Assembly: GCA_034509495.1 (NCBI GenBank) | Contig: CM067503.1 | Location: 17,554,779-17,618,778 of the forward strand | DNA length: 64,000 nucleotides | Source of the DNA: Acestrorhynchus altus | Lineage: Eukaryota; Chordata; Actinopteri; Characiformes; Acestrorhynchidae | Direction of reading: 5' to 3' | Shown: in pieces, positions 38,527 through 50,849 of the stretch | Numbering within the stretch: position 1 is the first letter of the stretch | Layout: the number at the start of each line of letters is the position of its first letter | The notes under the pieces: model-generated | What the model saw: only the letters and a program-made list of their open reading frames with translations | Databases searched by the model: none | What the model was told of the DNA's origin: nothing | Made by a program: the position numbers and the translations under genes

Positions 38527-39965
38527 GTCAGAACAAAGTCCTGGGACAGATTCTTACTTTCTGGACCTGAATTGAACTTGATCCAACCATAAACCAAAAA
38601 CCACATATTACATAAGTGTTTTCATAACAGACAAATCCTGACTTTAGAGAAGTAAAATCCGACTAATCCGACTTCTAAAGTGAATGTAAAGATTATATTT
38701 TCACATAAATTACTCATTTATACTCATCCATTCGTCAATAAATTATAACACAAAATAAGGAAAATTGTCAGCTTCAGATTATATAAAAAATGATAAACTT
38801 CACAAATGGAGATGGTTTTTTCATACGTACCCATTTAGAGCAGTTTGTCTGTTGGTTACTTTGGACTTCTTTATAACAAATCATTGTCAATAACACTTTT
38901 AAAATAAAAGTATGGAATTTGCACATCAAAAAATATATAATTTTTTATGTATATAACATTTCATTCAAGATGTAACCGCACAAAATGTCATCACTTCAAA
39001 TTATTAAACATACATAAACCTGTCACATTTTATGTGGACAATATACTGTCCCAGAAATCACTATGATAAACTGCCATTTTGAGACCACTTTATACCACTG
39101 ATATAGTAATAATGAAATTACACCCTTTTAAAGTGCAACACTTTTTTATTAAAAGGTTGTTAAAAAATAAGACACTGAAGTTAGAAAATAACATTCTGTC
39201 AACACTGTAAACAAAAAACACATTAAAATTATGTTTTTTTTAAACAAAGCTAAATCATAAATTACCAGCTTATTCATGTTAATGTGTTGTCAAGAAAAAC
39301 TAAGGGTTATATTAGGATCAGCAAAAATGATTGTACAATAATTTGATAACATAATTATCAGAAAAGGCCTAAACAAACATACATTTTCTATTATTTACAG
39401 AATAGGTGTGCATGCCTTTACTGTAACAGGTCTTTGAGGTCAGACACTCCTCTTCAGACAACCTTACTTGGTTCGGAAAGGGCTTTGCCACATAGTAACC
39501 TGAATATCAAAAGATACAAAAACACTTGTTTTTACTACTTCACTTTTGTGTGGACATGATGTATGGAGACACTTAAGACGTTTGTATTAACTTACACTCA
39601 TTTAAACATACTGGGTTTCTTGATTACCCTAATGGTAATTCTGCCTCTCTCCGTCACTCTCGCTCTTCCACCAGTATGGACTCGGAGTGTTTTCTAAGGC
39701 CAGAGGGCAGTATGTGTGACGAGGCTGGAGCAGCTGCTGTAAGTGATCTCATAAGATCTGCTCAGCAACTATGTAATGCAAGTCTGAATGGCAGTTCACT
39801 TCAATTGAAAAGGCTGTGGTTGAACATTATGGTTATAATGGACTGTTTTGTGAGTGTATTGTATCACATCACACACTACAAGACAGTAGGTCTCTGCTAA
39901 TATTCTCTGTTCTTTTTCTAATAGCTAGGCTTCACTAATTCAGCACAGGAGCTCGAAAGGGGTCG
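38205..39965 (+). CDS. sgk2: sgk2 N-terminal exons with SGK1-like amphipathic segment
   Basis: Four exons encode residues 1-82. ATG 38205 is in good context (gaaacATGg) within GC-rich DNA. Residues about 7-31 (VTYAKMKGILSYFAALIKEK) resemble the LTYSRMRGMVAILIAF segment of SGK1, which is known to mediate ER association and rapid turnover. Exon 3 encodes a short acidic piece (DSECFLRPEG). Exon 4 encodes LGFTNSAQELERG, at the place of the LGPSSNP segment of SGK1/2. Confidence 0.8.
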
Positions 39966-42900
39966 GTAAGTAGGCTATCTGTATATGGCAGACATATTTA
40001 GGCTACAAGTACTGCATATAGCAGGCATACTAGGTCAAACAGTCAGGTCAAAAAACAGACAGACAGTAATACATTTGTTTCTTTGTTGACAGGACTTCAG
40101 CGGCGGATTTTGATTACTTGAAGGTGATTGGGACAGGCAGTTTTGGAAAGGTAGAATCTTCCTATGTGTAAAATAATGGCTTTTTTTTAAAGCACTCATA
40201 ACATGCTTACATGCAACATCACAGGATCATCACAATGACCCAATTACTCAAATAGACTTTTCAAATCAAGATTGTTTTGATTATTCTCTCAATCTAAACA
40301 ATCAATCAAAACAACTGGCATATTACATTGTAAAACTGAAAGCCAGACCAACTTAAAATGATAAAGTAAGGAATTACACAGCATTTTTCATTACACTGGC
40401 AGTTCGACCATTGTGCCACTCTAGAGCTGTGGAATTACAATTGTGGTCAGTAATACATTTTACAATGCAGGTTAGGATCCCTCTAAAGGAGGCCTCCTTT
40501 TCTCAAACTGCTAAATGCAGATTGCTGTGGTGTTGACACGCTTAGATCTCCTCTCTCTTGAAAAGCAGACAGTTGCGAAACTGGTACTTATCCATTGTGA
40601 AGAAATCATACAGCAAACAAAATGAGGAGGTTTTTTTTTGGTCTGCTTTGTTGACCAAACTGAGATGCATAGTTAGTAGGAAATACTCTGTAATCAGTTG
40701 TTTCTTCACATTCAACTGGCCTGACTTTTTACAGTGTTCTGAATTTGTGCATTTTACTTACACTGTCTCTTCCAATGCTCAGGTCCTATTGGCCAGACAC
40801 CGGGAGAACAATAGGTACTATGCAGTTAAAGTTTTACAGAAGCACATCATCTTGAGGAAAAAAGCGGTGGGTATTTTGTGGATTGTATGCATGCAGCGTG
40901 CCTGCGATATTTGTGTGTGTCTCAACTATAATTGTCTTTAACAGGAAGAACACATCATGTGTGAACGGAGTGTGTTACTGAAGACTGTCAATCATCCATT
41001 CTTGGTGAGACTTCACTTCAGCTTTCAGACCAGAGAGAGGTTGTACCTAGTGATGGACTATGCTGGTGGTGGAGAGGTATGTACATGCACTGTTTATGAA
41101 TGAACATGCATGTCTTTGGGAAGCAGATGCTGGTGGAGTATATTACAATGTCAGTGGGTGTGTGTGCTTCTATGTTGGCAGCTCTTTTACCACTTGCAGA
41201 GGGAGCGTGCATTTATGGAGCCCCGAGCCAGATTCTATGCTGCTGAAATGGCCACTGCCCTTGGATACTTGCATTCTCTGCATATAATATACAGGTACAC
41301 TCGCACATCCCAGAATATCTGAAACCTTATCTGAAATGGCAATGAGATACAGATCTACATACAGGTTCGTCATGCTTTTGCTCATACAGGGACCTGAAGC
41401 CAGAGAATATCTTGCTAGATTCTGCAGGCCATGTAGTCCTAACAGACTTTGGCTTATGTAAGGAGGGCATTGTCGGGCGTGCAACTACCAGAACTTTCTG
41501 TGGAACCCCTGAGTACCTGGCCCCTGAGGTTCTCCAGCAGTGCGAGTATGACCGGACAGTGGACTGGTGGGGGCTGGGAGCCGTACTGCATGAAATGCTT
41601 TATGGTCTGGTGAGTGAACCCATGATTGCTAAGTAAAATGACTGCAAATATGACCAGGCCCTGTGTTTCTGAAGCTTCTCAAAGGAGAAGTGCTGATTTT
41701 GGATCAGTTCTCCTACTCTGAAAAGATTTATGAACACAGGCCCTTGACATCTAAGAAACAGGTAATACAAAAACCTAGTTTCACAACTTTCAAACTTTCC
41801 ACAAGTAGTAACTCTACTTAGATATATTAGGTGTCAGATGTTTCCTCTTCAGTTTTGCAGTGGTTCAAGGAAAATGTAGTTAACATGTAATGGATGTTCT
41901 GCCACCAGTTTAGCTTTAACTACATGCCTCAAGTCATTACACAGTGGCCTCAAACTTCCTGGGGCTCATTTGGTTATTGATAATGTATAACAATATCTGT
42001 TTTCAAGGTAGCAACTGCTCTTTTTTAAAATTCCTTTTTAAGAGTCATATGGTGGTAAGAGTCACTTAAATGATAAGGCCTCTAAGTGATGCAGCCATCT
42101 AAACAATACTGGTTCGATCTCTGGTGATGGCAAAACCATCCATAGCCAGGAGTCAGGAGATTGCTCCATTGCTCCATTACTCTGCAACTCTGTAACAGAA
42201 CTGGCAAATAGTGTTCTCCTCCCAAGTGTATTAAGGCGTCCAATGATATTGTGTTAGTGGCACATTGAAAAGAAGAAGTGGCCTGCAGGTTGTGACTCAG
42301 AGGAAGCACATGCTAGCCTTCACCTTCAACAACACTGGTATTGTGTGATGGGGGAGTCCTGGCCCTCTTAAGGAATGGAAATTGGAAATGTCTAATGATT
42401 GGGGAAAATTGGGTTAAAAACAAACAAACAAACAAACTATGTGAGATTTCAACTCAACACACATTTAGGAAATAATGCACTGGTTCTAAAAGTTTATAAC
42501 CAGCAATATCCACTGTTATTATTATTTGTAAGCAAGACTAGCCTCATAGCTCCAGTATAAAAACTAAGGAAGCTAAACTCGGACACCAAACATTTCTTGG
42601 CTGATCACCTGTTTGGGCTAATTTCTTTAATAAATCACAAGAATGAACTCAAAAGCAGACGAACGTGTCTAGTGAAGGCGAGACTAATGGACTTTTTTTT
42701 TTCTCTTTCTAGCCACCTTTCTACAGTGCTGACCGTATGGTGATGTTAAGGAATATAATGTTTCAACCATTAGTTATTAAGGAAGGAGTGTCCAAACCAG
42801 CAAAAGATCTTCTCAAGAGGCTGCTAAATAGAGACCGAGCCAAGAGACTCGGAGCAAAACGTGACTTGGTAAATTTGTACATATGCACTTATGTACATAC

Positions 42901-44056
42901 AACAACACCAGATATATACCCATTAGGTTAAATTACATAGTCCTCTTACCTCTTTTTAGGCAGAAATCCAGCAACACTCATTCTTCTCATCTATCCAGTG
43001 GGATGACCTTGTGGCAAAGAAGATCCGGCCTCCCTTCGTCCCCTCACTGGTGATTTCCTAAAGAAACTCTACATACAGAAGAAAGAAAAGATAAAGTTTT
43101 AAAGACTGTATTAAGCCTGTTGATAGGGCAATGTAATCAGAAGACTGTGAATGTAGCCACTGGAAATTTTAGCTACATTTTAGGTAAAAGAGCAGCATTC
43201 TACTCATCCAACACCATACCTTATAATTTGCCTCAGCTATTTATATTATTAATCACATATTCATGTTAGACTCCACGTCATCTCCTTTTTGCCTTAAATC
43301 TGTACTGTCTTACAATCCGATATGAAGTAGCAGCAGCAGTAGTGACGGTCCCCTTTCACAAGGATAGATTGTACGCTTCATACACACATACAGCTATACA
43401 GTCTATTTACATTTTCAGCACATGCTGGTATTCACAACGATTTATAACGTAGGTGAGCAGCATGTAGAGTCATGTAAACTATTTTTACAGGGAAGTCGTT
43501 GTACTGTAGTATGTTAGTGTTCAAACAAGTTGTTGAATTTATTGGCCTGGCGCCAATTGCTCCACAGACCGGTACTGGTCTGCGGCCCGGGGGTTGGGGA
43601 CCACTGCTTTAAACCAGCAGAAATAAGCGGTATAGAAAATGGATGGATGGATGGACATCAATCAAAAACTCCTTCCTAGACACGTTCATTCATTCATCTT
43701 TTAATTCTCCCTTGCTTTAACACTGAGACAGAACAGACTGCCAAGTAAATGTCAAGTGACTTAAATAGAGGAAAGGCTCCATGACACTCACAAGATGCAT
43801 CAGACACACTGTTTGTCTGAATTTATATTATTGCCTAGGGTGTATTAGCATGTCAACATTATTATATACTGTTCAACGTTGACCATTTATTAGCATAACT
43901 CATAACTAGCTAACCTAATCTTCCTTTTCTTTACAGTCTGGCCCTGATGACCTGACAAACATTGACCCTGCCTTCACAAATCTTCCTGTACCACAGTCAC
44001 TGGGTGTATGTGAGGAAGCTGGAATAACCTTCCCTGGTTTCAGTTACATGAGTTAG
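38205..44056 (+). CDS. sgk2: Serum/glucocorticoid-regulated kinase family protein (SGK2-like), complete
   Basis: AGC-family Ser/Thr kinase activated downstream of PI3K by PDK1 and TORC2, controlling ion channels, transporters and survival. Exons: 38205-38271, 38363-38438, 39675-39738, 39925-39965, 40093-40150, 40783-40866, 40945-41076, 41182-41294, 41390-41609, 42713-42868, 42960-43049, 43937-44056 (TAG). They give 406 residues with all phases closing. Seen in order: P-loop GTGSFGK (96-102), catalytic Lys118, YRDLKPEN with Asp213, DFG 231-233, T-loop Thr247 in TRTFCGTPEY, PPFY (a NEDD4-type binding motif in SGKs) and hydrophobic-motif Ser403 in PGFSYMS. CERSVLL, IIYRDL and GHVVLTDFGLCKEG favour SGK2 over SGK1. 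Odd: WWGLG replaces the usual WWCLG, and the tail stops right after the hydrophobic motif. Paralog naming is tentative. Confidence 0.9.
38495..38524. repeat. (TG)n microsatellite
   Basis: About 15 TG units in the second sgk2 intron (38439-39674), which is otherwise unremarkable. Confidence 0.93.
40093..42868 (+). CDS. sgk2: sgk2 kinase-domain exons
   Basis: Six exons (40093-40150 to 42713-42868) cover the catalytic domain, residues 83-336. The regulatory Glu of helix C lies in HIMCER (Glu137). The largest exon (41390-41609) holds DLKPEN, DFG, the activation loop and APE. The intron before 42713 carries a tRNA-derived SINE. All catalytic residues are intact, so the kinase is predicted active. 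Confidence 0.92.
42080..42440 (+). mobile_element. tRNA-derived SINE in sgk2 intron
   Basis: A pol III B-box-like GGTTCGATCTC lies at 42111. The body is about 300 bases, and it ends in a (caaa)n tail (42419-42438). The sgk2 intron 41610-42712 otherwise holds nothing recognised. Confidence 0.65.
42960..44056 (+). CDS. sgk2: sgk2 AGC C-terminal tail exons
   Basis: Exon 42960-43049 encodes AEIQQHSFFSSIQWDDL and the PPF motif. Exon 43937-44056 encodes SGPDDLTNIDPAFTN and the hydrophobic motif TFPGFSYMS. The donor between them is weak (ACTG|GTGATT). If it is not used, translation would end after four more codons without the hydrophobic motif. Confidence 0.88.
43545..43660. repeat. hAT-like fragment plus SINE tail in last sgk2 intron
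   Basis: accggtactggtctgcggcc and gggggttggggaccactg form a widespread vertebrate repeat end. gcggtatagaaaatggatgg with (tgga)n is a typical fish SINE tail. Confidence 0.55.
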
Positions 44057-44465
44057 AATGTCACTTCACTGTCCGTGCACACCAGTGGACACTGAGCTGG
44101 AACATTTAATCCCTGTGATCAAAGCAAAAGACATTTCATCAGGATGTGAAAAAAAATGTTACTGTATTTAAAGTGCCTCAGAGTGGATTTTTAACATACA
44201 TTAAATTAAATGTTTATTTATTTATTAAATGTTTATTTATTTATTAAATATTTTTTGCTATTTGGACCACTGTGTTTCCACACAAGTACTGTTTTTTCTG
44301 TCTTCTTCATACCTAGATTGATTCAACATTTGTAACAAATTGATTGTACATTCTTTATATTTTCTTCTTTTGTTTTTACTATGATGAAACTATGATGCAT
44401 TTATGTAAAAGGTAGGATTCGAGGGTAAATAATTTAGGGTATAAATAAAATATTTTAAGTCTTCT
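44057..44465 (+). terminator. sgk2: sgk2 3'UTR with polyadenylation signal
   Basis: AT-rich 3' untranslated sequence follows the stop codon. A canonical AATAAA lies at 44444-44449, about 390 bases after the stop, and is the likely cleavage signal. Confidence 0.55.
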
Positions 44466-47400
44466 CATGTCAGCTGTATTTTACTGACAATCATATTGAC
44501 TTATACTTTTTCAGATCCTGAAGATGTAATTTTTTTTTGTCTGTATCACAGACGGAGCTCTTATTTTGTAATATTTGTAAGAGTTGGTTTTGACAAGATT
44601 AGTGAATGACAGTGATGCCTCTCATAATTAGGCCTGTCATGATAATTGCGTTATCAACTTATCCATCTTTTAATGGAGATGACCTTAGTTATTTTTGCTG
44701 ACTTCAATATTGCCCTACATGTTTTTCTTAGTGAGAAGAGCCCATTAACAGGAATGATCTGGTATCTCAAGCATTTTTATTTAAATTGCTTTATTATTAT
44801 AGAATATTTAAAATGTTATATTCCAATTCTAATGTCTGAATATTCTTAATAAATTTGTTAATGGCACTATTGTATGCAGTACTATATCTGTGAATAAAAT
44901 GTCTCAAGATGACAATACTATTGTTTATCACAATTGTTTTCTACGATGCTACTTCAACCACACAAAAACAGGCCTATTGTGGCAGGCCTAAATATAATGT
45001 CTTTAAAACGTTCGCTTGGACAAATTTGGTTGAAGAAGGTTGAATAATATATAATTAAATTTGATAAATACTGCTTTCTGTAAGTCAGCAGGGGAAGGGC
45101 TATTGGGGTGTGGCGTTCAGGGGCCAGGCATCCGTGAGGAGGCCTAAGAGATCAAGTATTGTGGTCAGGGAAGGTGACAGTAGAGGATAACATGTTTCTC
45201 AATGTACTGTGCATATCCTGGTGGTTACAGATTAATTCTGTGTTGTATGTTATGTAAGTTTTGAGCAGGCATTTTACAAAATGACAACTTGTGGAAGCGA
45301 TGCATGTTTAAGAAGTTAATAAGCACCCTACATGTTTACAGAACAAAACTACCAGTCTTTCATTAATACATGGTTAAACTAGCTGCATGTAAAATATGAG
45401 AGCATATCCATTTGTTTCACAGTCTGTTTATAGCAGTAAAAAATATTTTATTTAAATAATACAGGAAGATATCAAAATCCTGCACCTACCATAATGGCCA
45501 TTTATGAGCCAATCAGCAACAATTCAATCAATCAATGGTAGAGAAAGATCAATTAAGCCCATGATACCTCCAGACCCAGTGTCCCAGAACCTTCTCCCCT
45601 CTAAGCTCACTTCCTGATATTTCACAGGTTTTCACTCACCTCAGTACCTCATATACACAAAACACAAAATGTTTGCTCTCTGAGTTTAGTTACAGCAATA
45701 CAATGTGGAACGTAGTTTAAAACCAAAATAAAAAACCCAAAACTTCCAATCTTGTGCGTCCCTCCATGCCTCCTTGCCTTGTAACAAGCTAACCTTACGT
45801 GTTGACTAAAAATGTGTTTCAACATTAGTACAACACAACACTGGATCCACTGACCAAGGTTTTGCAGAGTTGGGAGAACATGATAAGTAACTCCCACCAT
45901 ACAACTTGATACAACTTGCATCAAGTGCCCATAACTCTTGCCAAGTGATTTTTTTGCTTCTCTGTATTCTCGCACCTCATCCACTGCCCATTTCCCTTGT
46001 GAGGCTTCAGTTGCACTCCATACTTCCTCTTCCTGTTCTCAAATAAAGCTGGTAACCATTTGCCTTCTATCTGGTGATGTGGCCTTTCTGAATGTTTTCC
46101 AAGGATCGCTTGACAATAGTCCTGCCCCACATCACTGTACTCCAATGTCCTCTTCACTGACAGCACTGCCTCTCTGATATTCAACTTTCTTCTTACTTTT
46201 TCACTGGTGCTGCTGCTTTAATCAGTTCATCAGTAATCAGTAATTTCCTGTCTTTGCACATATAAATTCCTCAACTAAGCTTGTCAGTGGTAATTCAAGC
46301 ACTCTTTCTGTACTATTAAGGCAACAAGGTACCCCTAACCACTTCATTACAGCATTATTGATGATCCTTTCTAACCTCTGCCCCTCAGGAATCGTGTACT
46401 TCGGAAATAGTCATTGGCCATCCTATGCAAGTAGCAAACCAAACTGCAGACACCACAATTCTAACTTACCATGCAAAAAGACTTAATGTTGTTGATACCC
46501 TCCTCCATTTTCTTACTCAACCACACAACCTGATCTTTATCATTCAGTGCTGCACTATACCACCTACCTTAACTGGTTTCTCCAAGACAGAAGGTATTGC
46601 TTCCCCTTCCATCATAAACCTTTATTGCACCACCTTCCCTTTAACAATTAACACACTTCTAGACTTACTGAGTTCTGCCTTCATCCTTGCCATCCTTAAA
46701 TTTTTGTTTCATTTCTCCAGTAGCCCCTGGTTACATGGGAGGGTAATAAACGCTATCATGTCATGCATGTAAGCCCTAATTGGTGGGAGTCGGGTATCAT
46801 TGAGCAAACAAAAAATAGATTAATTTAAAAAAGGTTGTTGTTTAATTTTATTTATTTTGGTCACCAAAGTGCTTTGGATTTATGTAATGTAGAGATTTTT
46901 ATTTTGCATTACTGGGACTAAATAAACAGCAAAACAGTGCATTAAATTAATTGTGTTTTGTTTCATCAAGAAGCATCACCTAGCAAATGCTCACAATCCA
47001 CATGCTCTCTAAAGTTATTAGGACATCAATGCGGTATTCATGTCTTGTTCATGTCATGACTTTTTAACAAATGCTTTCATAATTATTTAAACACTCCCCG
47101 TGTTCTCCAACTGTCTGTGTTTCCTTCCGTTACTCCAGTTTCCTCCTGCCTCATAAAAATGCATGTGACAGGTGGATGGGCCATGCTAAATTGCCCCCAA
47201 GGTGTGATTGTGAAGTACTGAGTTTGGTACCCTGCAATTGTTCAGCTATATGTCCAGGGTCTATTCCTGCCTTGTGCCCACTGATTCCCAGTTGGCTCCA
47301 GACCCACCATGACCTTGACCAGGATGAAGCAGATAAGAAGATGGGTGGAACATATATTCTTCATCAAAACATTCTGGTAATCCTATGGTCATACTACATT

Positions 47401-47839
47401 TGAACAGGTGGTTAGCCACTACATATTGCAGTACATTGGACACCACATTGAAGGTGCAAATCTCAATTGGTATCAGTGTTGAAGATTTAGAATGGGTCTA
47501 TCTGACAGATTTCAGGGTTTTAGTCGTATCTTTACGTAAGCCTGCCTGAAGATATGCCTTCCTTCAAGTTTCACCTCCACCCTAGATTTCTCACACGTTA
47601 TCTTCCTAATCAAGGGCACCGTAAGATGCACTGGAAGCTCATCTTATCTTCATCTTTCTGGTAAGTGGTGGGTTCAGCGCCTACCCGGAATCATAGGGTG
47701 TCATCGCTTGGAGCTTTTTTCCGCTATACTTAAAACTATACTTAACACTAATACAAAAACTTTTAGATGTTAAACAAAAATAATATTGAAATAATATTCA
47801 TGTGCTATTTTTTCTGAGCAGGATGCTGCTGTTTGCATG
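44466..47839. other. Intergenic region downstream of sgk2
   Basis: No gene supported. Segment 45640-46780 has broken minus-strand coding-like stretches (for example NKDQVVWLSKKMEEGINN in one frame, with stops), compatible with an old retroelement. 47100-47345 is a SINE/LINE-tail copy related to 2395-2525. Confidence 0.4.
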
Positions 47840-49400
47840 TCCTACACTCACTTAAATTATAACCCATGGCTCACTGACAAATATCACCATTATAATGTTT
47901 AACCTCACTTCCTTATTATAACTAGGCGTGCTGTCTGTTTTAAGACTTAGAAACTCTTTTGTCCCTCATGCCATCAGACTGTACAACTCCTCTCTGGGGG
48001 GACGAGGGGCAAAATGAGGACAGAGGAGAGGATGGAATGGAGTAGTAACCAGTAACCTGACCACCACAACACAACCGGACTACACATGTGGACAAAATTG
48101 TCGGTACCCCTCGGTTAATGAAAGAGAAACCCACAATGGTCACAGAAATAACTTGAATCTGACAAAATAATAAATAAATAAAAATACTCTGAAAATGATC
48201 AAATGAAAATCCAACATTGATTTTGAATCGTGGTTCAACAGAATTATTTTAAAAAGTAAACTCATTAAACAGGCCCAGACAAAAATGATGGTACCCCTGA
48301 AAATAATGTTATGGAGACACGTGTGTCCTGAGTCCAGACAGATGCACAGTGGTCTGATCTGCTCAGAGAGGCAGTTGTTTTGTTATTTAGCTCCCCTTTG
48401 AGAACATGCGATGGTCTATGGTCAATGGCGCTCTGGCTTTTGCCCTTCTTCGATTATACTGTCTATGGACAGATGAAACAAAAATGGATATTTTTGACAA
48501 GGCACATCAGCTCTATGTTCACAGATGGAAAAATGAAGCAAATCAAGAAAAGAACACTTTCCCTCCTGTGATCCATGGAGGAGGCTCTGTTATGTTCTGG
48601 GGCTGCTTTGCTGCATCTGGCACAGGGTGTCTTGAATCTGTGCAGGGTACAATGAAATCTCAAGACTATCAAGGGATTCTAGAGAAAAATGTGCTGCCCA
48701 GTGTTAGAAAGCCTGGTCTCAATTGCAGGTCATGGGTCTTGCAACAGGATAATGACCCAAAGCACACAGCTAAACACACCCAAGAATGGGTCAGAGGAAA
48801 ACATTGGACTTTTCTGAACTGAGACAACTGGAGCAGTTTTCTCATGAGCAGTGGGCCAAAATACCTGAGAGGTGCATTAGTATCATTCACAATTACAGGA
48901 ATCGTTTGATTGCAGTGACTGCCTCAAAAGGTTGTGCACCAAAAATATTAAAGGGTACCATAATTTCTGTCCAGACCTGTTTCATGAGTTTATTTTTTAA
49001 AATGAACCTGTTGAAGCAGTGTCTGACTTTCATTGGTTAATTTCCATAGCAATTTATTTATTACTTTTGTGAGATTCGAGTTATTTTTGTGACCATTGTG
49101 GGCTTTTCTTTCATTAACAGAGGGGTACCAACAATTTTGTCCACGTCTGTATGTGCAATAATGGTTAAACATGTGCAATAATAATGTGCAGTACCTTTTC
49201 AACTGGATTTTTCATATACTCTCCATATTATATATTGTAATATAGTCTATATATTATATATTGTCTGTTGTTTTATTATAATTATCTTCTTTGTCTGTAC
49301 TGTATTCATGCTGCTACTGGAGCCTTAATTTCCCTGAGGGAACCCTCCCAAGGGATCATTAAAGTTTTCTGTCCGTCCGTCCGTCCATCCATCCATCCAG
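47840..49400 (+). mobile_element. LINE 3' end interrupted by a Tc1-like insertion
   Basis: Left part includes gtccctcatgccatcagac and tgtacaactcctctc. Right part includes atgtgcaataat and aatttccctgagggaaccc, then cccaagggatcattaaag and a (ccgt/ccat)n tail. Together these form a LINE 3' end split by the element at 48083-49149. Confidence 0.65.
48083..49149 (+). mobile_element. Tc1-like transposon nested in the LINE tail
   Basis: Ends tggacaaaattgtcggtacc and its complement near 49120-49145, flanked by TA on both sides. The C-terminal transposase half is open from about 48406 to 48822 (HGGGSVMFWGCFAASG, QQDNDPKHTAKHTQEW) and then stops. The DNA-binding half is missing, so it is nonautonomous. 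Confidence 0.82.
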
Positions 49401-50790
49401 TTTCGACCTGAGGAGGATGGATTTCCTGTTGGGTCTTGGTTCCTCTCAACGTTTCCTCCTCTTGCTCTGAGAGGCTCAGACCGCAGTCACCCCAAGTTGT
49501 TTTGATCAACATCCGTTGTGAATAAATGTGAACTCAAAGACTGTTTTAGATCATCGGTATCAGTCCTGGAAACCAGAGCTGGCAGCTGCCTCACAGACAG
49601 TAAAACTAGTGTTATCACGATCAGGAGGGCAGCAGGAAGACTCGAGCAGGAGAGCAGGGTTGGAGACTGCCGCTCCGACGCCCATGTGCTCCTCATAAAC
49701 CCCACCAAGTCCGCGAGTCAAGTCCGCGAGTCGACTCCTCGATTCGTTGCACTCGAGAATCGAGAACCCAAAGCCTCGGACTCGGCTCCACTCCGCCCGA
49801 CTGAAAAACACGTTCCTCCACAGCACACAAGAGTTATCTGGCTGTGTTTTGAAAGTATAAAACAAGGTAAAAAGGCGACACGTGTAATAAAACGGTGGCT
49901 GATCTTGTAACAGTGTCTTCACCTGAAGGAGCTGATGGAGGCAGATCAGGTACCGTTTGGCTAGACCCGGAAGCTTAGCTCATTTATCTAAGCTCCAGAC
50001 TGGCGTTGCTGTCTAAAGTCACACAATATTAAACTGATTTGTATCGGAATCCAGCGAAAGAAGAATCGAGCTGCGGTCGTATTAACCCGAGTCGTAGTGC
50101 AACGACTTTCTAGCGCCTAAAAAAGTAGGAAAATGCAACTGCATCCTCTCGCTTCATGTTCTTTCATTGTCGTATTTTGAGCACTGAATCAGATCGCATT
50201 GATACGGCGAGACGGTCATCGTTTTGTGTCGTGATTTTTCGGAAACCCGTGCAAACGACTCAGAATCGACTCCAACGAATCTCCCTTATTTGTGCGCTCA
50301 CGTCGCCATCTAGTGGCGGAGCAATCGCACTACATTCCGCTCCACCATCGCTGTACACCGACTGCAGCTGTCAAATCCGTAAAACGTCACCGCGGTTTCA
50401 CACACTTCCCTCTGCTGATCGCATAAAACACACTTTAGCGTTAGGCGTTAAATGTAAGAACTGTAAAAACTGCGCTGTCACGTTAATTGCTCAGGGGGAG
50501 CCTTGTTCGGTGTTAATAAACAGCCAAACACGTGATGACTACCAGATAACCCAAAATCGGTTGAATCCTACATCACTCTTCAGCTCAAACCCCATCATTT
50601 AGGCGACGATCGCCGCTTCAGACAGTGTAATCGAACAAGGGCAAAAGCCAGAGCGTCGTTGACCACAGCCCATCACATGTTCTCAAAGGGGAACTAGATA
50701 ACAAAACAACTGCCCCTCTGAGCAGATCAGAGCACCGTGCATCCGTCTGGACCCAGGGCACACGTGTCTCCATCACTCTAGAACAACAAC
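48304..50790. repeat. About 155-bp block present twice in opposite orientation
   Basis: 48304-48462 (plus) and about 50632-50790 (minus) share gagacacgtgtg, tctgatctgctcagag, gcagttgttttgttat, cccctttgagaacatg and gctctggcttttgccctt. The first copy lies inside the Tc1-like element; the second is solitary beside a (caa)n tract near the l3mbtl CpG island. Confidence 0.75.
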
Positions 50791-50849
50791 AACAACAACA
50801 ACAACGACAGACGTGTTTCTGGACCAAACATAGCGTTCAGGGCGGTGAT

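Noticed and set aside
42100..42125. Functional tRNA gene
   Set aside because: A B-box-like GGTTCGATC is present, but there is no complete cloverleaf; SINE body and (caaa)n tail follow.
45649..46184. Minus-strand frames as a pseudogene
   Set aside because: Frames are short and interrupted and no family could be named; left as unclassified old repeat.
46425..46772. 115-codon open frame downstream of sgk2
   Set aside because: No recognisable protein; it lies opposite broken retroelement-like reading and is probably an antisense shadow.
48406..48822. 138-codon open frame as a host gene
   Set aside because: It is the C-terminal half of a Tc1-like transposase within terminal inverted repeats.
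50156..50602. 148-codon open frame upstream of the l3mbtl island
   Set aside because: Raised CpG lowers stop frequency. The peptide shows no recognisable domain, and no start context or splice sites support it.
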